Source of the DNA: an uncultured Acetobacteraceae bacterium
GTDB lineage: Bacteria > Pseudomonadota > Alphaproteobacteria > Acetobacterales > Acetobacteraceae
DNA length: 48,524 bases
Direction of reading: 5' to 3'
Assembly: GCA_903924985.1 (NCBI GenBank)
Contig: CAIYDT010000060.1
Location: 1 to 48,524 of the forward strand
The notes under the pieces are model-generated. The model saw only the letters and a list, made by a program, of their open reading frames with translations. It did no database searches and was not told the DNA's origin. Below are positions 1-9,735 of this stretch, one piece after another (the first letter of the stretch is position 1; every line of letters begins with the position of its first letter). Position numbers and translations under genes: made by a program.

Positions 1-406
1 CGGAGGCGCGTCCATTATGTTGCGTATGGTTAAATATTATGGTGCCGTCTCATGACCCCGAAACGCGATGAATAAGATGGGCTAGAGGCGTGTCGGACAA
101 CGGACGATCCGCCTCGATCTATATGCCACGCTGGTCGGCACCTTGACGTGCCCCATGTGGGACATCGCCGGTATGACCACAACCATGATACCGGCTGTCG
201 GTATGCTTTGGCCATCGTGGGATTGCATTAGCAAATCACAACTCGGAGGATGGCTCATCATATCATAAAAAATCAATAATTTCTCATTTCTTGAGGCTGA
301 TCGCGCATTTATGTTTGGACTGCGCGACGGCGTTGGGGAATGTTCCCTTGATCCGTTTCCAGCGGGTCGGGCTTATGACACACGCTCCAACCAAGGACAA
401 ACATAC
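1..406. other. Intergenic left edge, no gene recognised
   Basis: No reading frame here resembles a known protein. It holds an 8-bp perfect inverted repeat (167-174 and 188-195, 13-nt spacer), a repeated CGGTATG (169-175 and 199-205), and an AT-rich tract around 262-296 that could carry the promoter of the amidase gene. A short open frame ending at 53-55 could be the tail of a gene lying left of the window, but it is too short to identify. Confidence 0.4.
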
Positions 407-1597
407 ATGGATCTCACAGACAATGTGGGTGCATTCGTGCCCGGTACGCGGTTCGAGCATCTGCCCCTGGCCTCGGGCCGCCTTTCCGGCCTGACATTCG
501 CGGTTAAGGACCTGTACGACATTGCCGGGGTAGCCACGACATACGGCAACCCGGATTGGGCGCGCACCCATCCGGCCGCCTCGGCAACGGCGCCGGTGGT
601 GCTGACCTTGCTTCAGGCCGGTGGCCATCTGGTGGGGAAGACCAAGACCGTCGAGTTGGCCTACGGCCTGACGGGTGAGAATGTGTGGTATGGCACACCG
701 GTCAACCCGGCCGTACCCGACCGATTTCCGGGTGGGTCGAGTTGCGGTTCCGCGGCCGCCGTGGCTGCCGGCCTGGTGGATTTCGCGCTGGGTTCCGACA
801 CCGGCGGCTCCGTTCGTATTCCCGCCAGCTACTGCGGCCTGTTTGGTATTCGTCCCAGCGCCGGAGCGATCAGCCTCGCCGGCGCGTGCCCGCTCGCGCC
901 GAGCCTGGATACCCCCGGTTGGTTCTCCCGGTCGGCCTCCGTGCTGGCTGGGGTCGGTGACGTGTTGCTGCCGGCCAACCGTCAGGGTGCTGCCGGTCCC
1001 TTGCTGCGGGTCGAGGAAGCCTGGGTCAATGCACAACCAGGAGTAGCGGAACTCCTGCGCCCGGCGATCGAGAAACTCGAGCAATTCCGTGGGAGGACCA
1101 TCGGGATTCGCTTGGTGCCGGAGGGCCTCGCAACCTTGTTCCAGCACTTCCGTGCCGTGCAGGCCGAGGAAGCCTGGGCAGCCCTCGGCGCCTGGGTGGA
1201 AACCACCAAACCGAGCTTCGGCCCAGGAGTGGGGGAGCGTTTCGCTGCCGCCAAGGCAACCCAACCCGTGGACGCCGCGCTCGGTCGGGCCTTCCGGCGG
1301 ATGCTGCAAGCCCGCCTCCTGCCGCTTCTGGCCGGAGGAGCGGTGTTGGTCTACCCGACCAGCCCATGCCCGGCGCCGCTGCTGACCGCCGGTCTGCCGG
1401 AACAGGACGCGGTGCGACAGGCCACCATGGGTGTGACGGCTATCGCGGGCTTCTGCGGCTTGCCGGAGGTTACCTTGCCGGTCGGCAAAATAAATGGGGC
1501 CCCGATCGGACTGTCCCTGGTGGCCGGACAAGGGCAAGATCGTGCCCTGTTGGCGCTGGCCTGCGACGCCGCCGCCATCCTGGGGTTGCCCGTCTGA
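407..1597 (+). CDS. AMI1-like amidase (amidase signature family)
   Basis: Predicted cytosolic hydrolase of the amidase signature family, cleaving a small amide to acid plus ammonia. All triad regions are visible: the Lys in FAVKDLYD near residue 27, the Ser-rich loop PGGSSCGSAAAVAAG and the nucleophile loop SDTGGSVRIPAS. The 396-residue length and the run of motifs (GNPDWARTH, GTPVNP, DTPGWFSR) resemble plant AMI1 indole-3-acetamide hydrolase more than the longer GatA type; the substrate is therefore an inference. The ATG at 407 is preceded by AAGGA (392-396); the frame stays open upstream but that part is not protein-like. It is first in a run of three plus-strand genes. Confidence 0.85.
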   Translation: MDLTDNVGAFVPGTRFEHLPLASGRLSGLTFAVKDLYDIAGVATTYGNPDWARTHPAASATAPVVLTLLQAGGHLVGKTKTVELAYGLTGENVWYGTPVNPAVPDRFPGGSSCGSAAAVAAGLVDFALGSDTGGSVRIPASYCGLFGIRPSAGAISLAGACPLAPSLDTPGWFSRSASVLAGVGDVLLPANRQGAAGPLLRVEEAWVNAQPGVAELLRPAIEKLEQFRGRTIGIRLVPEGLATLFQHFRAVQAEEAWAALGAWVETTKPSFGPGVGERFAAAKATQPVDAALGRAFRRMLQARLLPLLAGGAVLVYPTSPCPAPLLTAGLPEQDAVRQATMGVTAIAGFCGLPEVTLPVGKINGAPIGLSLVAGQGQDRALLALACDAAAILGLPV

Positions 1598-1642
1598 CGT
1601 CAAACCGAGCATGCTAAAGCCGGGACAGTTGAGGAATCGGGG

Positions 1643-2161
1643 ATGGACATTCGCGGCGCCACCGAGGCAGATATTCCGGAGATCCAGGCAATCTACGCCC
1701 ATCATGTGCTGACCGGCACCGGCACTTTCGACGAAGAACCGCCCTCGGTCGAAGAAATGCACGATAAATTCCGGAAGGTTGTGGACCATGGCTGGAGTTG
1801 GCTGGTAGCGGCCGATGCGACGGGCGTGCTCGGCTATGCGTATTATACCCAGTTCCGCGACCGATCCGCCTATCGCTATTGCGTGGAAGACAGCATCTAC
1901 GTGCGCGACGACGTGCGCGGGCAGGGGGTTGGCAAGGCGTTGGTCTCCGCCCTGATCGAGCATGCGACGGCGCGCGGCATGCGGCAGATGATTGCGGTGA
2001 TCGGGGATTCCGAGAATGTCGGCTCCATCGGGGTGCACGCCAGTTTGGGTTTCCACATGGTCGGGACGCTGCGGGCGGTCGGGGTCAAATTCGGACGCTG
2101 GGTCGATGTCGTCTCCATGCAACGGGCGCTGGGCCGCGGCGACGCGAATGTGCCGGACTGA
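1643..2161 (+). CDS. GNAT N-acetyltransferase, phosphinothricin acetyltransferase-like
   Basis: 172-residue GCN5-type acetyltransferase that would transfer acetyl from acetyl-CoA to an amine. The N-terminus (IRGATEADIPEIQAIYAHHV) and the CoA-binding loop RGQGVGKAL near residue 93 are those of the Pat/MnaT/YncA group, whose members acetylate phosphinothricin, methionine sulfoximine or related amino acids. A GAGG Shine-Dalgarno lies just before the ATG. The stop codon directly abuts the start of the next gene, so the two are probably co-transcribed. The natural substrate is unknown. Confidence 0.85.
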   Translation: MDIRGATEADIPEIQAIYAHHVLTGTGTFDEEPPSVEEMHDKFRKVVDHGWSWLVAADATGVLGYAYYTQFRDRSAYRYCVEDSIYVRDDVRGQGVGKALVSALIEHATARGMRQMIAVIGDSENVGSIGVHASLGFHMVGTLRAVGVKFGRWVDVVSMQRALGRGDANVPD

Positions 2162-3400
2162 ATGCTGAAGGACCGCCGGCTCTGGTTCATGGCAGCCTAC
2201 GGGTTCGCCGCCGGGCTTCCATTGCCGCTATCCGGTTTCACCTTCCGGCTGTGGCTGTCGGAGGGCGGGGTGTCGCTTGCCATGATCGGGCTGACCGCCA
2301 ATATCGGGCTGGCCTATTCGCTGAAATTCCTCTGGGCGCCGGCGCTGGACCGGATGCCGCCGGGTCTGTTCCGCCGGCTGGGGCGGCGGCGCGGCTGGCT
2401 GGCGATTATTCAGCCGGCGCTGGTGGTGTCCGCGATGCTGCTGGCGCTGTCGGATCCCATCAACGCTCCCGCCTGGTCCATCGCCGCGGCTGCTTTGGTG
2501 GCGTTTTGCTCCGCCAGCCAGGACATCGTGGTGGATGCCTGGCGCATCGAGCTATTTCCCCAGCGGCTGCAAGGCTCCGCCTTGGCGGCATACGTTTGGG
2601 GGTATCGGGTTGCTCTGTTGATCACCACGTCCGGCGTCATAAAGGTGGCCGGGAACTTCGGCTGGCACGCAACCCTGCTCGGCGTCGCGGCGCTGCTGGC
2701 AATCGGGCTGGTGGTGACGCTGCTGGCCCCGGAACCGGAGGTCGCCGCTGTCCGCTCCGCAATCGCGGGCTTCGCTGCCCGCCTGCGGGAGGCAGTCATC
2801 GACCCGTTATGGGAGTTTCTGACCCGCCCGGGCGCCATTCCCATCCTGGCCTTTGTTGCCTTGTTCAAGCTGGGTGAAGCGATGGCCGGCATCATGACCG
2901 CGCCGTTCTACCGGTCCCTCGGCTTCGACCGGGACGCCATCGCGGCGATCGGTCCGTTCTCGCTGTTCGCCACCCTGGCCGGTATCACCCTGGGGGGCTG
3001 GCTGGTCGCACGCATCGGGGTGGGGCGAGCGCTGCTGGTCACCGGATGGGCGCAAACGGCGGCCATGGCGATGTATGTGGCGCTCGCATACTCGGCCGGC
3101 GCGCATGCGGTGCTGTACGGCACGGTCACGACCGAGGCCTTCGCCCAGGGCGTGGCCGACGCCGCGTTCCTGACTTACCTGTCCGGCCTGTGTTCCCGCC
3201 AGTTCACCGCCACGCAATACGCGCTGCTGTCGTCCGTCCCAGCCTTTGCGAGCCACACACTGGGGGGGGTGTCCGGGGTCGTCGCCGGCGCGGTGGGGTG
3301 GGTAAACTTTTACGTGCTGTGCCTGTTCGCCGCCCTGCCGGCGATGGCGCTGATGCTCTATCTGCTGCGGCGTTACCCACCGGCAGAGGCAGTGGCGTAA
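2162..3400 (+). CDS. MFS permease, AmpG-like
   Basis: 412-residue integral membrane protein with about twelve hydrophobic segments spread along its length. The start (FAAGLPLPLSGFTFRLWL, then AMIGLTANIGLAYSLKFLWAP) matches the AmpG muropeptide permease group of the major facilitator superfamily, which imports anhydromuropeptides for cell-wall recycling. Many paralogues with other or unknown cargo exist, so the substrate is not secure. The ATG follows the stop of the acetyltransferase with no gap. It ends two bases from the convergent SDR gene. Confidence 0.8.
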   Translation: MLKDRRLWFMAAYGFAAGLPLPLSGFTFRLWLSEGGVSLAMIGLTANIGLAYSLKFLWAPALDRMPPGLFRRLGRRRGWLAIIQPALVVSAMLLALSDPINAPAWSIAAAALVAFCSASQDIVVDAWRIELFPQRLQGSALAAYVWGYRVALLITTSGVIKVAGNFGWHATLLGVAALLAIGLVVTLLAPEPEVAAVRSAIAGFAARLREAVIDPLWEFLTRPGAIPILAFVALFKLGEAMAGIMTAPFYRSLGFDRDAIAAIGPFSLFATLAGITLGGWLVARIGVGRALLVTGWAQTAAMAMYVALAYSAGAHAVLYGTVTTEAFAQGVADAAFLTYLSGLCSRQFTATQYALLSSVPAFASHTLGGVSGVVAGAVGWVNFYVLCLFAALPAMALMLYLLRRYPPAEAVA

Positions 3401-3401
3401 C

Positions 3402-4226
3402 CTACCCCGGTTCGATCGGCATGCGTGCGATGCTTAGCCAGGCGACCGGGGCACCGGCCTTCTCCGCGGCTCGATCCGCCGGCAGGCTGGTATCCCAATC
3501 GGCCGCGATGAAACGACGCCCGCTGACCGAGGCAGCGGCATCCGACACCAGCCACAGCAGTGGCGGAACCATGATCTCCGGTTGCAACATCTTCGCTCTG
3601 TCGCCAGCTTCGTCGCCAACCAGCCCGGTATTGGTCACACCGCCCGGCACCAGCACGTTGGCGGTCACGCCGGTGCCTTTCAAATCCGCGGCCAACACCG
3701 CCATGGACGATTCCGCCGCCGCCTTACTGGAGCCGTAGAGCAGGTACCCCTCTCGCACCATCGTGCCGAGGCTGGTGGTGACTGTGATCACGCGACCCCG
3801 ATTGGCCTTCAGCATGTGCGGCACCACAGCCCGAACCATCATAATCGGCGCGGTGGCATTCACGGCCAGAAACCGGCTCCACTGCTCCGGCGTAATCTCC
3901 CAAAACCGAATCGGGTTGCGGCGTTGGTCGGCCTTGATGGACGCCTGCCCAACGCCGGCGTTGTTCACCAGGATGTCAATCCGTCCCGAAATGCCCAGGG
4001 CAGCCTGGACGATCCCCTCGAAGGAGTCGGCCTGCGACAAATCGGCCTGATGGGCGATGAACTTGCCGGCCAACCCACCCGCCGACGCGGCAACCGCCGT
4101 CAGCGCCCCGGCCGCTCGGTCTACCGCCACCACATCGATTCCGCTGGTCGCCAACCCGATCGCCATGGCGCGTCCGATGCCGCTGGCGGCCCCGGTGACA
4201 ATCGCGGTTTTACGTTCGTTGACCAT
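3402..4226 (-). CDS. SDR family oxidoreductase
   Basis: 274-residue classical short-chain dehydrogenase. It has the NAD(P)-binding motif TGAASGIGRA near residue 11, the NNAG motif, an active-site Ser in TVTTS, and the YGSSK catalytic Tyr-Lys pair. The ATG is well placed behind an AGGAGG-type Shine-Dalgarno (CAGGAGGACGCGCTC). It stands alone on the minus strand, convergent with the MFS gene and divergent from the upp fragment. The substrate cannot be told; the family covers 3-oxoacyl, sugar and alcohol substrates. Confidence 0.85.
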   Translation of the reverse strand: MVNERKTAIVTGAASGIGRAMAIGLATSGIDVVAVDRAAGALTAVAASAGGLAGKFIAHQADLSQADSFEGIVQAALGISGRIDILVNNAGVGQASIKADQRRNPIRFWEITPEQWSRFLAVNATAPIMMVRAVVPHMLKANRGRVITVTTSLGTMVREGYLLYGSSKAAAESSMAVLAADLKGTGVTANVLVPGGVTNTGLVGDEAGDRAKMLQPEIMVPPLLWLVSDAAASVSGRRFIAADWDTSLPADRAAEKAGAPVAWLSIARMPIEPG

Positions 4227-4228
4227 GA

Positions 4229-4456
<228 letters not shown>

Positions 4457-4460
4457 GCCG

Positions 4461-5327
4461 TCAACGGGTCATCATCACCGGCAGGTTGGAATACTCCAGC
4501 ACATGCCGTGTCACACCGCCCAGTATCAGCTGCCGCAGCCTTGAGTGCGAGTAAGCACCCATCGACAGCAGGTCGCAGCCGAACTCCGCCGCCGCCGCCA
4601 ACAGCCCGGCACCCACCGAACTGCCGACCGGGCGGAATATCGTGATATCCGCGTTCACGTCGTGCAGCGACAGGTAGGCCGCCAGATCGGGGGCGCCTGG
4701 ACCGCGCCGCTGATAGCCCTCGGCCGAGAGAATGCGAACCGCCTCGGCTTGCTGCATCCACGGTAGCGCCGCCAGCGCGGACGCCGCCGACTCCGCCGTG
4801 CCATTCCAGGCCAGGCAGACGCGGGTACCGATCGACTTTGGTGCGATCTGCGGCGAAATCAGCACGGGCCGGCCGGAGTCGAACAGCACCGCGTGCAGGG
4901 CATCGGACGATGAAACGTCCTCCCCCGCATCGGGGTGCGGCACCACCGTCAGGTCGGCCAAACGGGCCTGCTGGGCAACAATATCTTCTTCCCGGCCAGT
5001 GACCGAGGCGAAGCTCGCGGTGGGTTGGTGGGCACCGGGGTGCGGTTCTGAGACCACCACTTCCTGGCGGGCGACGAAGCGCTCGAACATGGAGCGCACG
5101 GCGTGGGCGCGCTCACCGCTTTCCTTCTCGGTCGCCGACATCATCTCCTCGATCATCGCGCCCGACAGGCCTTCGCCGGCCAGCGGCGCCACGTCGCGGC
5201 TGTCCACCCGGACATGCAGGGCGGTGACGTGCGCGTTGAACCGGCGCGCGATCATGAGGGATGTGGTTAACGCGGCCTCCCCCGCGGCGGTGCCGGTCAG
5301 AGGCAGCAGCAGCTTACGGATGGGCAT
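4461..5327 (-). CDS. Universal stress protein (UspA superfamily)
   Basis: 288-residue cytosolic protein. The N-terminus MPIRKLLLPLTGTAAGEAAL is a typical Usp beta1-loop-alpha1 start. The C-terminus (MGAYSHSRLRQLILGGVTRH, then NLPVMM) is a Usp nucleotide-binding end, with the usual second Gly replaced by Ser. Length suggests two Usp modules, the first degenerate. The chosen ATG has an AAGGAAGGAG Shine-Dalgarno; an in-frame upstream ATG lacks one. It follows the kinase fusion gene on the same strand by 53 bases, an arrangement also seen in the mycobacterial pair Rv2004c/Rv2005c. Role inferred: stress or hypoxia survival. Confidence 0.85.
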   Translation of the reverse strand: MPIRKLLLPLTGTAAGEAALTTSLMIARRFNAHVTALHVRVDSRDVAPLAGEGLSGAMIEEMMSATEKESGERAHAVRSMFERFVARQEVVVSEPHPGAHQPTASFASVTGREEDIVAQQARLADLTVVPHPDAGEDVSSSDALHAVLFDSGRPVLISPQIAPKSIGTRVCLAWNGTAESAASALAALPWMQQAEAVRILSAEGYQRRGPGAPDLAAYLSLHDVNADITIFRPVGSSVGAGLLAAAAEFGCDLLSMGAYSHSRLRQLILGGVTRHVLEYSNLPVMMTR

Positions 5328-5380
5328 GGTCGGCTCCTTCCTTTGGGCGTCTTCCCAGAACGCGGGTCTGGTTTGCGCTT

Positions 5381-6865
5381 CTAGCACGGCTCCCGAACGA
5401 ACGGGAGAAAATTCCGCACTTGAGCGAGGGCTTTCGTTGCATCGGACGCGTCGATCGGCGTCCAGTCAAGGGGGCCGGGATCGTTCGGCGCGGCGGCATG
5501 CAGCACCGCTACGGTGGCGTCGGACGCGTCCCCCGTGCGGGCAGCCACCCGCTGCTCCAGGTCGGGCAGGGATGCCTGTAGCCAGAAGCCGTGAAACGGC
5601 ACGCCGGCCTGCCGAGCGGCATTTTTGACCATGGATCGGTGGTCGGGGTCCATAAAAGTGGCATCGGCTATCACGGCCTGCCCGCCTTTCGCTGCTACCC
5701 GCACGGTTTCCGTCAACGCCTCGAACACTGTCCGGCTGACATCGGGCGTGTAGGCGGATTGCGGCAGGCGCTCCTCCGGCGCGACCCCGGACAAGCGTTT
5801 GCGGATTTCATCGCTTCGCACCACCAGCGCGCCCGGCGCCATGCCGATTTCCGGCGCCAAGGCCCGCGCCAGGGTCGATTTCCCGGTGCCGGGCAGTCCT
5901 CCAACCGCGACCACCAGTGGCGGCACTGGATGCAAATAAGCGGCTGCCGAGGTCAGGTACGCCCCCCCGGACTCGATCTTCCCGCTGCGGGCCGAGACAT
6001 GGGCGCGCACCAAGGCTCGTAGCGACAGGAATGCGGGCAAGCCCCGCACCAAGACGGCATCGCCGGTGCGGGCGACATACCGGCTCATGACCTGGTTCGC
6101 AGCGGCTCGGCCGACCCGTCGATCCAGGTCCATCAGCAGGAACGCCAAATCGTAGCCGAGGTCGATGGTCGCCAGCGCCTCATCGAATTCCAGCGCGTCG
6201 AACGGCACCGGCTTGCCCCGCCACAAACAAAGATTGCCCAAATGCAGGTCGCCATGGGCCCGGCGCACGAAGCCGGTAGCCGCGCGCTCAGCGAGCCAGG
6301 GCGTGAGCGAGTCCAGCGCGAGGCCGATCGCCCGCTTCCAGGCGTCGACCTCGGTCCGCGGCAATCCGGCATCCAAGGCGGCACGCGCGTTCCCCGTCGC
6401 GACAGACGTCATATCTGGAATGGCGCCGATCAGGGCTGGCAGCGATCGGTGATACGCCGCGACCGCATCCGCGATAGGGTCCAGCAACAGGGGATCGAAT
6501 CGCCCCTGATCGGCCATCACATCCAGGAAGTCGGCCGCCGGCACCCGCGCCATGCGCAGCACCCAGTCCAGGACGATGCCCTCGCCGCCCAGCGCCAGAG
6601 CGCCGTCGGGGCGGCGCATCACCGGAACGACATCGCGGTACAACCCCGGCGCGGCGGGGGCATTCAACGTTAGCTCCCGCTCGCAGAACCGGCGGCGATC
6701 CGAGACCCCGGAAAAATCGAGGAATGACAGCCGCACCGCCTTCTTCAGCTTCCACACCGTGTCGGCGCCAAGGAAGACCAGCGAGATATGGGTCTCCACC
6801 GGATCGGCGCCCGCCAAGCCGCGCAGGAACGCCGCGGTCTCGGCCTGCTCCGGCGGGACCGTCAT
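5381..6865 (-). CDS. Fusion of aminoglycoside-phosphotransferase-like kinase and P-loop ATPase
   Basis: 494-residue two-domain protein. The N-terminal half is an APH-type kinase fold: catalytic loop HGDLHLGNL, then DALEFDEALATIDLGYDLAF. The C-terminal third is a P-loop kinase with Walker A GGLPGTGKST and a VIADATFMD segment. This architecture (COG2187 plus COG0645) is the same as Mycobacterium tuberculosis Rv2004c, a member of the DosR dormancy regulon that neighbours a Usp gene, as here. The substrates of both domains are unknown. The ATG at 6865 lies four bases after the pdxH stop, so translation is probably coupled; longer in-frame starts would overlap pdxH. Confidence 0.85.
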   Translation of the reverse strand: MTVPPEQAETAAFLRGLAGADPVETHISLVFLGADTVWKLKKAVRLSFLDFSGVSDRRRFCERELTLNAPAAPGLYRDVVPVMRRPDGALALGGEGIVLDWVLRMARVPAADFLDVMADQGRFDPLLLDPIADAVAAYHRSLPALIGAIPDMTSVATGNARAALDAGLPRTEVDAWKRAIGLALDSLTPWLAERAATGFVRRAHGDLHLGNLCLWRGKPVPFDALEFDEALATIDLGYDLAFLLMDLDRRVGRAAANQVMSRYVARTGDAVLVRGLPAFLSLRALVRAHVSARSGKIESGGAYLTSAAAYLHPVPPLVVAVGGLPGTGKSTLARALAPEIGMAPGALVVRSDEIRKRLSGVAPEERLPQSAYTPDVSRTVFEALTETVRVAAKGGQAVIADATFMDPDHRSMVKNAARQAGVPFHGFWLQASLPDLEQRVAARTGDASDATVAVLHAAAPNDPGPLDWTPIDASDATKALAQVRNFLPFVREPC

Positions 6866-6869
6866 GATC

Positions 6870-7460
6870 TCACGGAAACAGCTTGCCGCTGCTCCAGCCA
6901 CCGCCCGGTGCCGGCTCGTAGATGGTGCGGTCATGCAGCCGGAAGGGCATGTTCTGCCAGAACTCGAAATGCGCGGGGATGACGCGGTAGCCGGACCAGT
7001 GCGGCGGGCGGGGGATGTCCTCCCCGGGGTATTTTGCATCGTACTCCGCCAGCCGGCGTTCCAGTTCGGCGCGCGTCGCCAGCGGACGCGACTGACGGGA
7101 CGCCCACGCCCCCAGCCGGGAAATGCGCGGCCTTGTCGCGTAATAGGCGTCGGCTTCGGCGTCGGTTACGTGCTCGACGACCCCCTCGATCCGGATCTGA
7201 CGGCCCTGCGACTTCCAGTAGAACAGGAGGAAGACGTTGGCGTTAGCGGCCAGTTCGTCCGCCTTGCGGCTTTGCTTGTTGGTGTAAAAAACGAATCCGC
7301 GGGCATCGAGGCCCTTCAGCAGGATGGTGCGCGCCGAGGGTTTGCCGTCCGGCGTCGCGGTTACCACCGTCATGGCATTGGGGTCCGACGGCTCGCTGGT
7401 CTCCGCCTCCGCCATCCAGGTCTGGAAATGGGCAAAGGGGTCGATTGGGCTATCGGTCAT
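6870..7460 (-). CDS. pdxH: Pyridoxamine 5'-phosphate oxidase
   Basis: 196-residue FMN enzyme that oxidises pyridoxamine or pyridoxine 5'-phosphate to pyridoxal 5'-phosphate, the last step and salvage step of vitamin B6 synthesis. Diagnostic segments are TVVTATPDGKPSARTILLKG, FYTNKQSRKADEL, the FMN-contacting ALFYW-like block (FLLFYW), the SRQSRPL segment and the W.G.R.P-type C-terminus ending in FP. The start at MTDSPIDPF gives normal length; the frame is open for 75 more codons but that stretch is not conserved in style. It is divergent from fabI across 154 bases. Confidence 0.95.
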   Translation of the reverse strand: MTDSPIDPFAHFQTWMAEAETSEPSDPNAMTVVTATPDGKPSARTILLKGLDARGFVFYTNKQSRKADELAANANVFLLFYWKSQGRQIRIEGVVEHVTDAEADAYYATRPRISRLGAWASRQSRPLATRAELERRLAEYDAKYPGEDIPRPPHWSGYRVIPAHFEFWQNMPFRLHDRTIYEPAPGGGWSSGKLFP

Positions 7461-7614
7461 GGCAATCCGGGTCCGTGATTGGGGTCGTGAAGCGGCCGCA
7501 CTCTGGCGCGGGCAGGCAGGAACGTGAAGCGCCCTCTTGCCGCGACGGGGGCCGCTGTGCCACCACGGCATGGCAGATGACGACGCAAACCCCGCAACTT
7601 CATTGAGGTAGATC

Positions 7615-8460
7615 ATGCCCGACAGCGCCGCCGCACCGTTGCCCGTGAAGGGTACGCTGATGCAAGGCAAGCGGGGCCTTATCATGGGAGTGGCGAACGA
7701 CCACTCGCTGGGATGGGGAATCGCCGAGGCCTGCGCCGCGCAGGGCGCCGAACTGGCGTTTACCTATCAGGGCGATGCGCTGGGGCGGCGGGTGAGGCCG
7801 CTGGCGGCCTCGATCGGGTCCGACCTGGTATTCCCCTGCGACGTATCGGACGACACCAGCATCGACGCGGCCTTCGAGTTGCTGAAGGCACATTGGGACG
7901 GTCTGGATTTCCTGGTGCATGCCATTGGATTCGCGGACAAGGCATATCTGCGCGGGCGGTATCTCGACACGCCGCGTGCCGCCTTCCTGCAGGCGATGGA
8001 TATCTCCTGCTACTCCTTCACCGCCGTCAGCGCTCGCGCCGTGCCCATGATGCGGCCCGGCGGCAGCCTGCTGACGTTGACCTACCTCGGTGCCGAACGG
8101 GTGGTGCCGCACTACAATGTGATGGGCGTGGCGAAAGCGGCGCTGGAGGCATCCGTGCGCTATCTGGCCGCCGACCTGGGCGACAGCGGCATCCGGGTGA
8201 ACGGCATCAGCGCCGGCCCAATCAAGACCCTGGCGGCTTCCGGCATCGGCGATTTCCGCTACATCCTGCGCTGGAACCAGTTGAACTCTCCCATGCGCCG
8301 CAACGTCACCATCGAGGAAGTTGGCGGCGCCGGCGTCTATCTGTTGTCCGACCTGTCGCGCGGCGTCACCGGGGAGGTGCATCATGTCGATTGCGGCTAC
8401 CACACCGTCGGCATGAAGCACCCGGATGCTCCCGACATTGCCACCGCGGGAAACGAATGA
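7615..8460 (+). CDS. fabI: Enoyl-[acyl-carrier-protein] reductase
   Basis: 281-residue NADH-dependent reductase of the fatty acid synthesis elongation cycle. It has the FabI nucleotide motif [15 protein letters not shown], the AIGFAD segment, and the active-site Tyr and the Tyr-X6-Lys pair in [13 protein letters not shown], distinct from the X3 spacing of classical SDRs. [14 protein letters not shown] is the substrate loop. A GAGGT Shine-Dalgarno precedes the ATG. The gene shares ATGA with aroC, so the two are translationally coupled. It would be the target of triclosan-type inhibitors. Confidence 0.96.
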   Translation: MPDSAAAPLPVKGTLMQGKRGLIMGVANDHSLGWGIAEACAAQGAELAFTYQGDALGRRVRPLAASIGSDLVFPCDVSDDTSIDAAFELLKAHWDGLDFLVHAIGFADKAYLRGRYLDTPRAAFLQAMDISCYSFTAVSARAVPMMRPGGSLLTLTYLGAERVVPHYNVMGVAKAALEASVRYLAADLGDSGIRVNGISAGPIKTLAASGIGDFRYILRWNQLNSPMRRNVTIEEVGGAGVYLLSDLSRGVTGEVHHVDCGYHTVGMKHPDAPDIATAGNE

Positions 8461-9560
8461 GCCACAACACTTTCGGCCACCTGTTCCGCGTCACCACCTG
8501 GGGCGAGAGCCACGGGCCGGCGATCGGCTGCGTTGTGGACGGTTGCCCGCCGCGGCTGCCTCTGACAGAGGCCGACATCCAGCCCTGGCTGGACCGCCGC
8601 CGCCCCGGGCAGTCCAAGTTCACCACCCAACGGCAGGAGCCGGATCAGGTGAAGATCCTGTCCGGCGTGTTCGAGGGCGTGACCACCGGCACCCCCATCG
8701 CGCTGGGAATCGATAATGTCGACCAGCGGTCCCGCGACTACTCCGCCATCGCCGCGCAGTACCGGCCGGGACACGCCGATCTGGCCTACGACCTGAAATA
8801 CGGCATCCGCGACTATCGCGGTGGCGGACGTTCTTCCGCGCGCGAGACCGCCATGCGGGTCGCGGCCGGCGCCGTCGCCCGTCAGGTGCTGGGTTCCGAG
8901 GTCCGCATCCGGGGCGCACTGGTTCAAATGGGGCCGCACAAGATCGACCGCTCCCGCTGGGATTGGGCGGCAATGGATAAGAATCCGTTCTTCTGCCCCG
9001 ACCCGGTCGCCGCCGCCTTCTGGGAGGAATATTTGGGCGGGGTCCGCAAAACCGGGTCCTCGGTTGGCGCGGTGATCGAGGTGATCGCCGAAGGAGTCCC
9101 TCCTGGCCTCGGCGCGCCCATCTATGGCAAGCTGGACGCCGATCTGGCCGGTGCGTTGATGTCGATCAATGCTGTCAAAGGCGTGGAAATCGGTGAAGGA
9201 TTCGCCGCCGCCAGCCTGTCCGGGGAGGACAACGCCGACGAGATGCGCATGGACCACGGGCTGGTGACCTTCGGGTCCAACCATGCCGGCGGCATTCTGG
9301 GCGGCATCTCGACCGGTCAGCCGATCGTCGCCCGCTTCGCGGTGAAGCCCACCAGCTCCATCCTGAAGCCCCGCCATTCGGTGGACCGCTCGGGGCAGGA
9401 GGTCGATGTCAGCACCAAGGGCCGGCATGACCCATGCGTGGGAATCCGAGCGGTGCCGGTGGGGGAGGGGATGCTGGCCTGCGTGCTGGCCGATCATTTG
9501 CTCCGCCACCGAGCCCAAAACCCCGATGCCGGCACCATCGCTCGGTTGCCCCGGAACTGA
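8457..9560 (+). CDS. aroC: Chorismate synthase
   Basis: 367-residue enzyme that makes chorismate from 5-enolpyruvylshikimate 3-phosphate with reduced FMN as cofactor, the final shikimate pathway step. The start [19 protein letters not shown] is the family signature; [13 protein letters not shown], the FMN site [20 protein letters not shown] and [12 protein letters not shown] near the C-terminus complete it. The start codon overlaps the fabI stop (ATGA). Full length for the family. A strong GC hairpin follows the stop immediately. Confidence 0.97.
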   Translation: MSHNTFGHLFRVTTWGESHGPAIGCVVDGCPPRLPLTEADIQPWLDRRRPGQSKFTTQRQEPDQVKILSGVFEGVTTGTPIALGIDNVDQRSRDYSAIAAQYRPGHADLAYDLKYGIRDYRGGGRSSARETAMRVAAGAVARQVLGSEVRIRGALVQMGPHKIDRSRWDWAAMDKNPFFCPDPVAAAFWEEYLGGVRKTGSSVGAVIEVIAEGVPPGLGAPIYGKLDADLAGALMSINAVKGVEIGEGFAAASLSGEDNADEMRMDHGLVTFGSNHAGGILGGISTGQPIVARFAVKPTSSILKPRHSVDRSGQEVDVSTKGRHDPCVGIRAVPVGEGMLACVLADHLLRHRAQNPDAGTIARLPRN

Positions 9561-9581
9561 GCGCCGCGGGTTCCGCGGCGC
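9561..9581 (+). terminator. GC hairpin directly after aroC
   Basis: Perfect 9-bp stem (GCGCCGCGG / CCGCGGCGC) with a three-base GTT loop beginning at the base after the aroC stop. No T-run follows, so if it terminates transcription it would be Rho-assisted or leaky; it could also protect the 3' end of the mRNA. Confidence 0.5.
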
Positions 9582-9735
9582 AAGGACAGGCCCCAACCGA
9601 GGCCCAGGCAGCGAGCACGGCACCGGTATTGCTTATGCTCCGCTCGGTCGTATGGTCGTTGCGTCATCCGCTAAGGCGACGCGCGACATCAATCGCTCCA
9701 TATTTGGCACATCGGCCCCTATTTGTCATGGCTGG

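Noticed and set aside
2-55. Tail of a gene entering from the left edge
   Set aside because: Only 17 codons, nothing recognisable, so not annotated as a gene.
284-2122. A 612-codon open frame on the minus strand opposite the amidase and acetyltransferase
   Set aside because: Antisense shadow typical of high-GC genes; the plus strand holds clear amidase and GNAT motifs, and the minus translation is low-complexity Gly/Arg/His.
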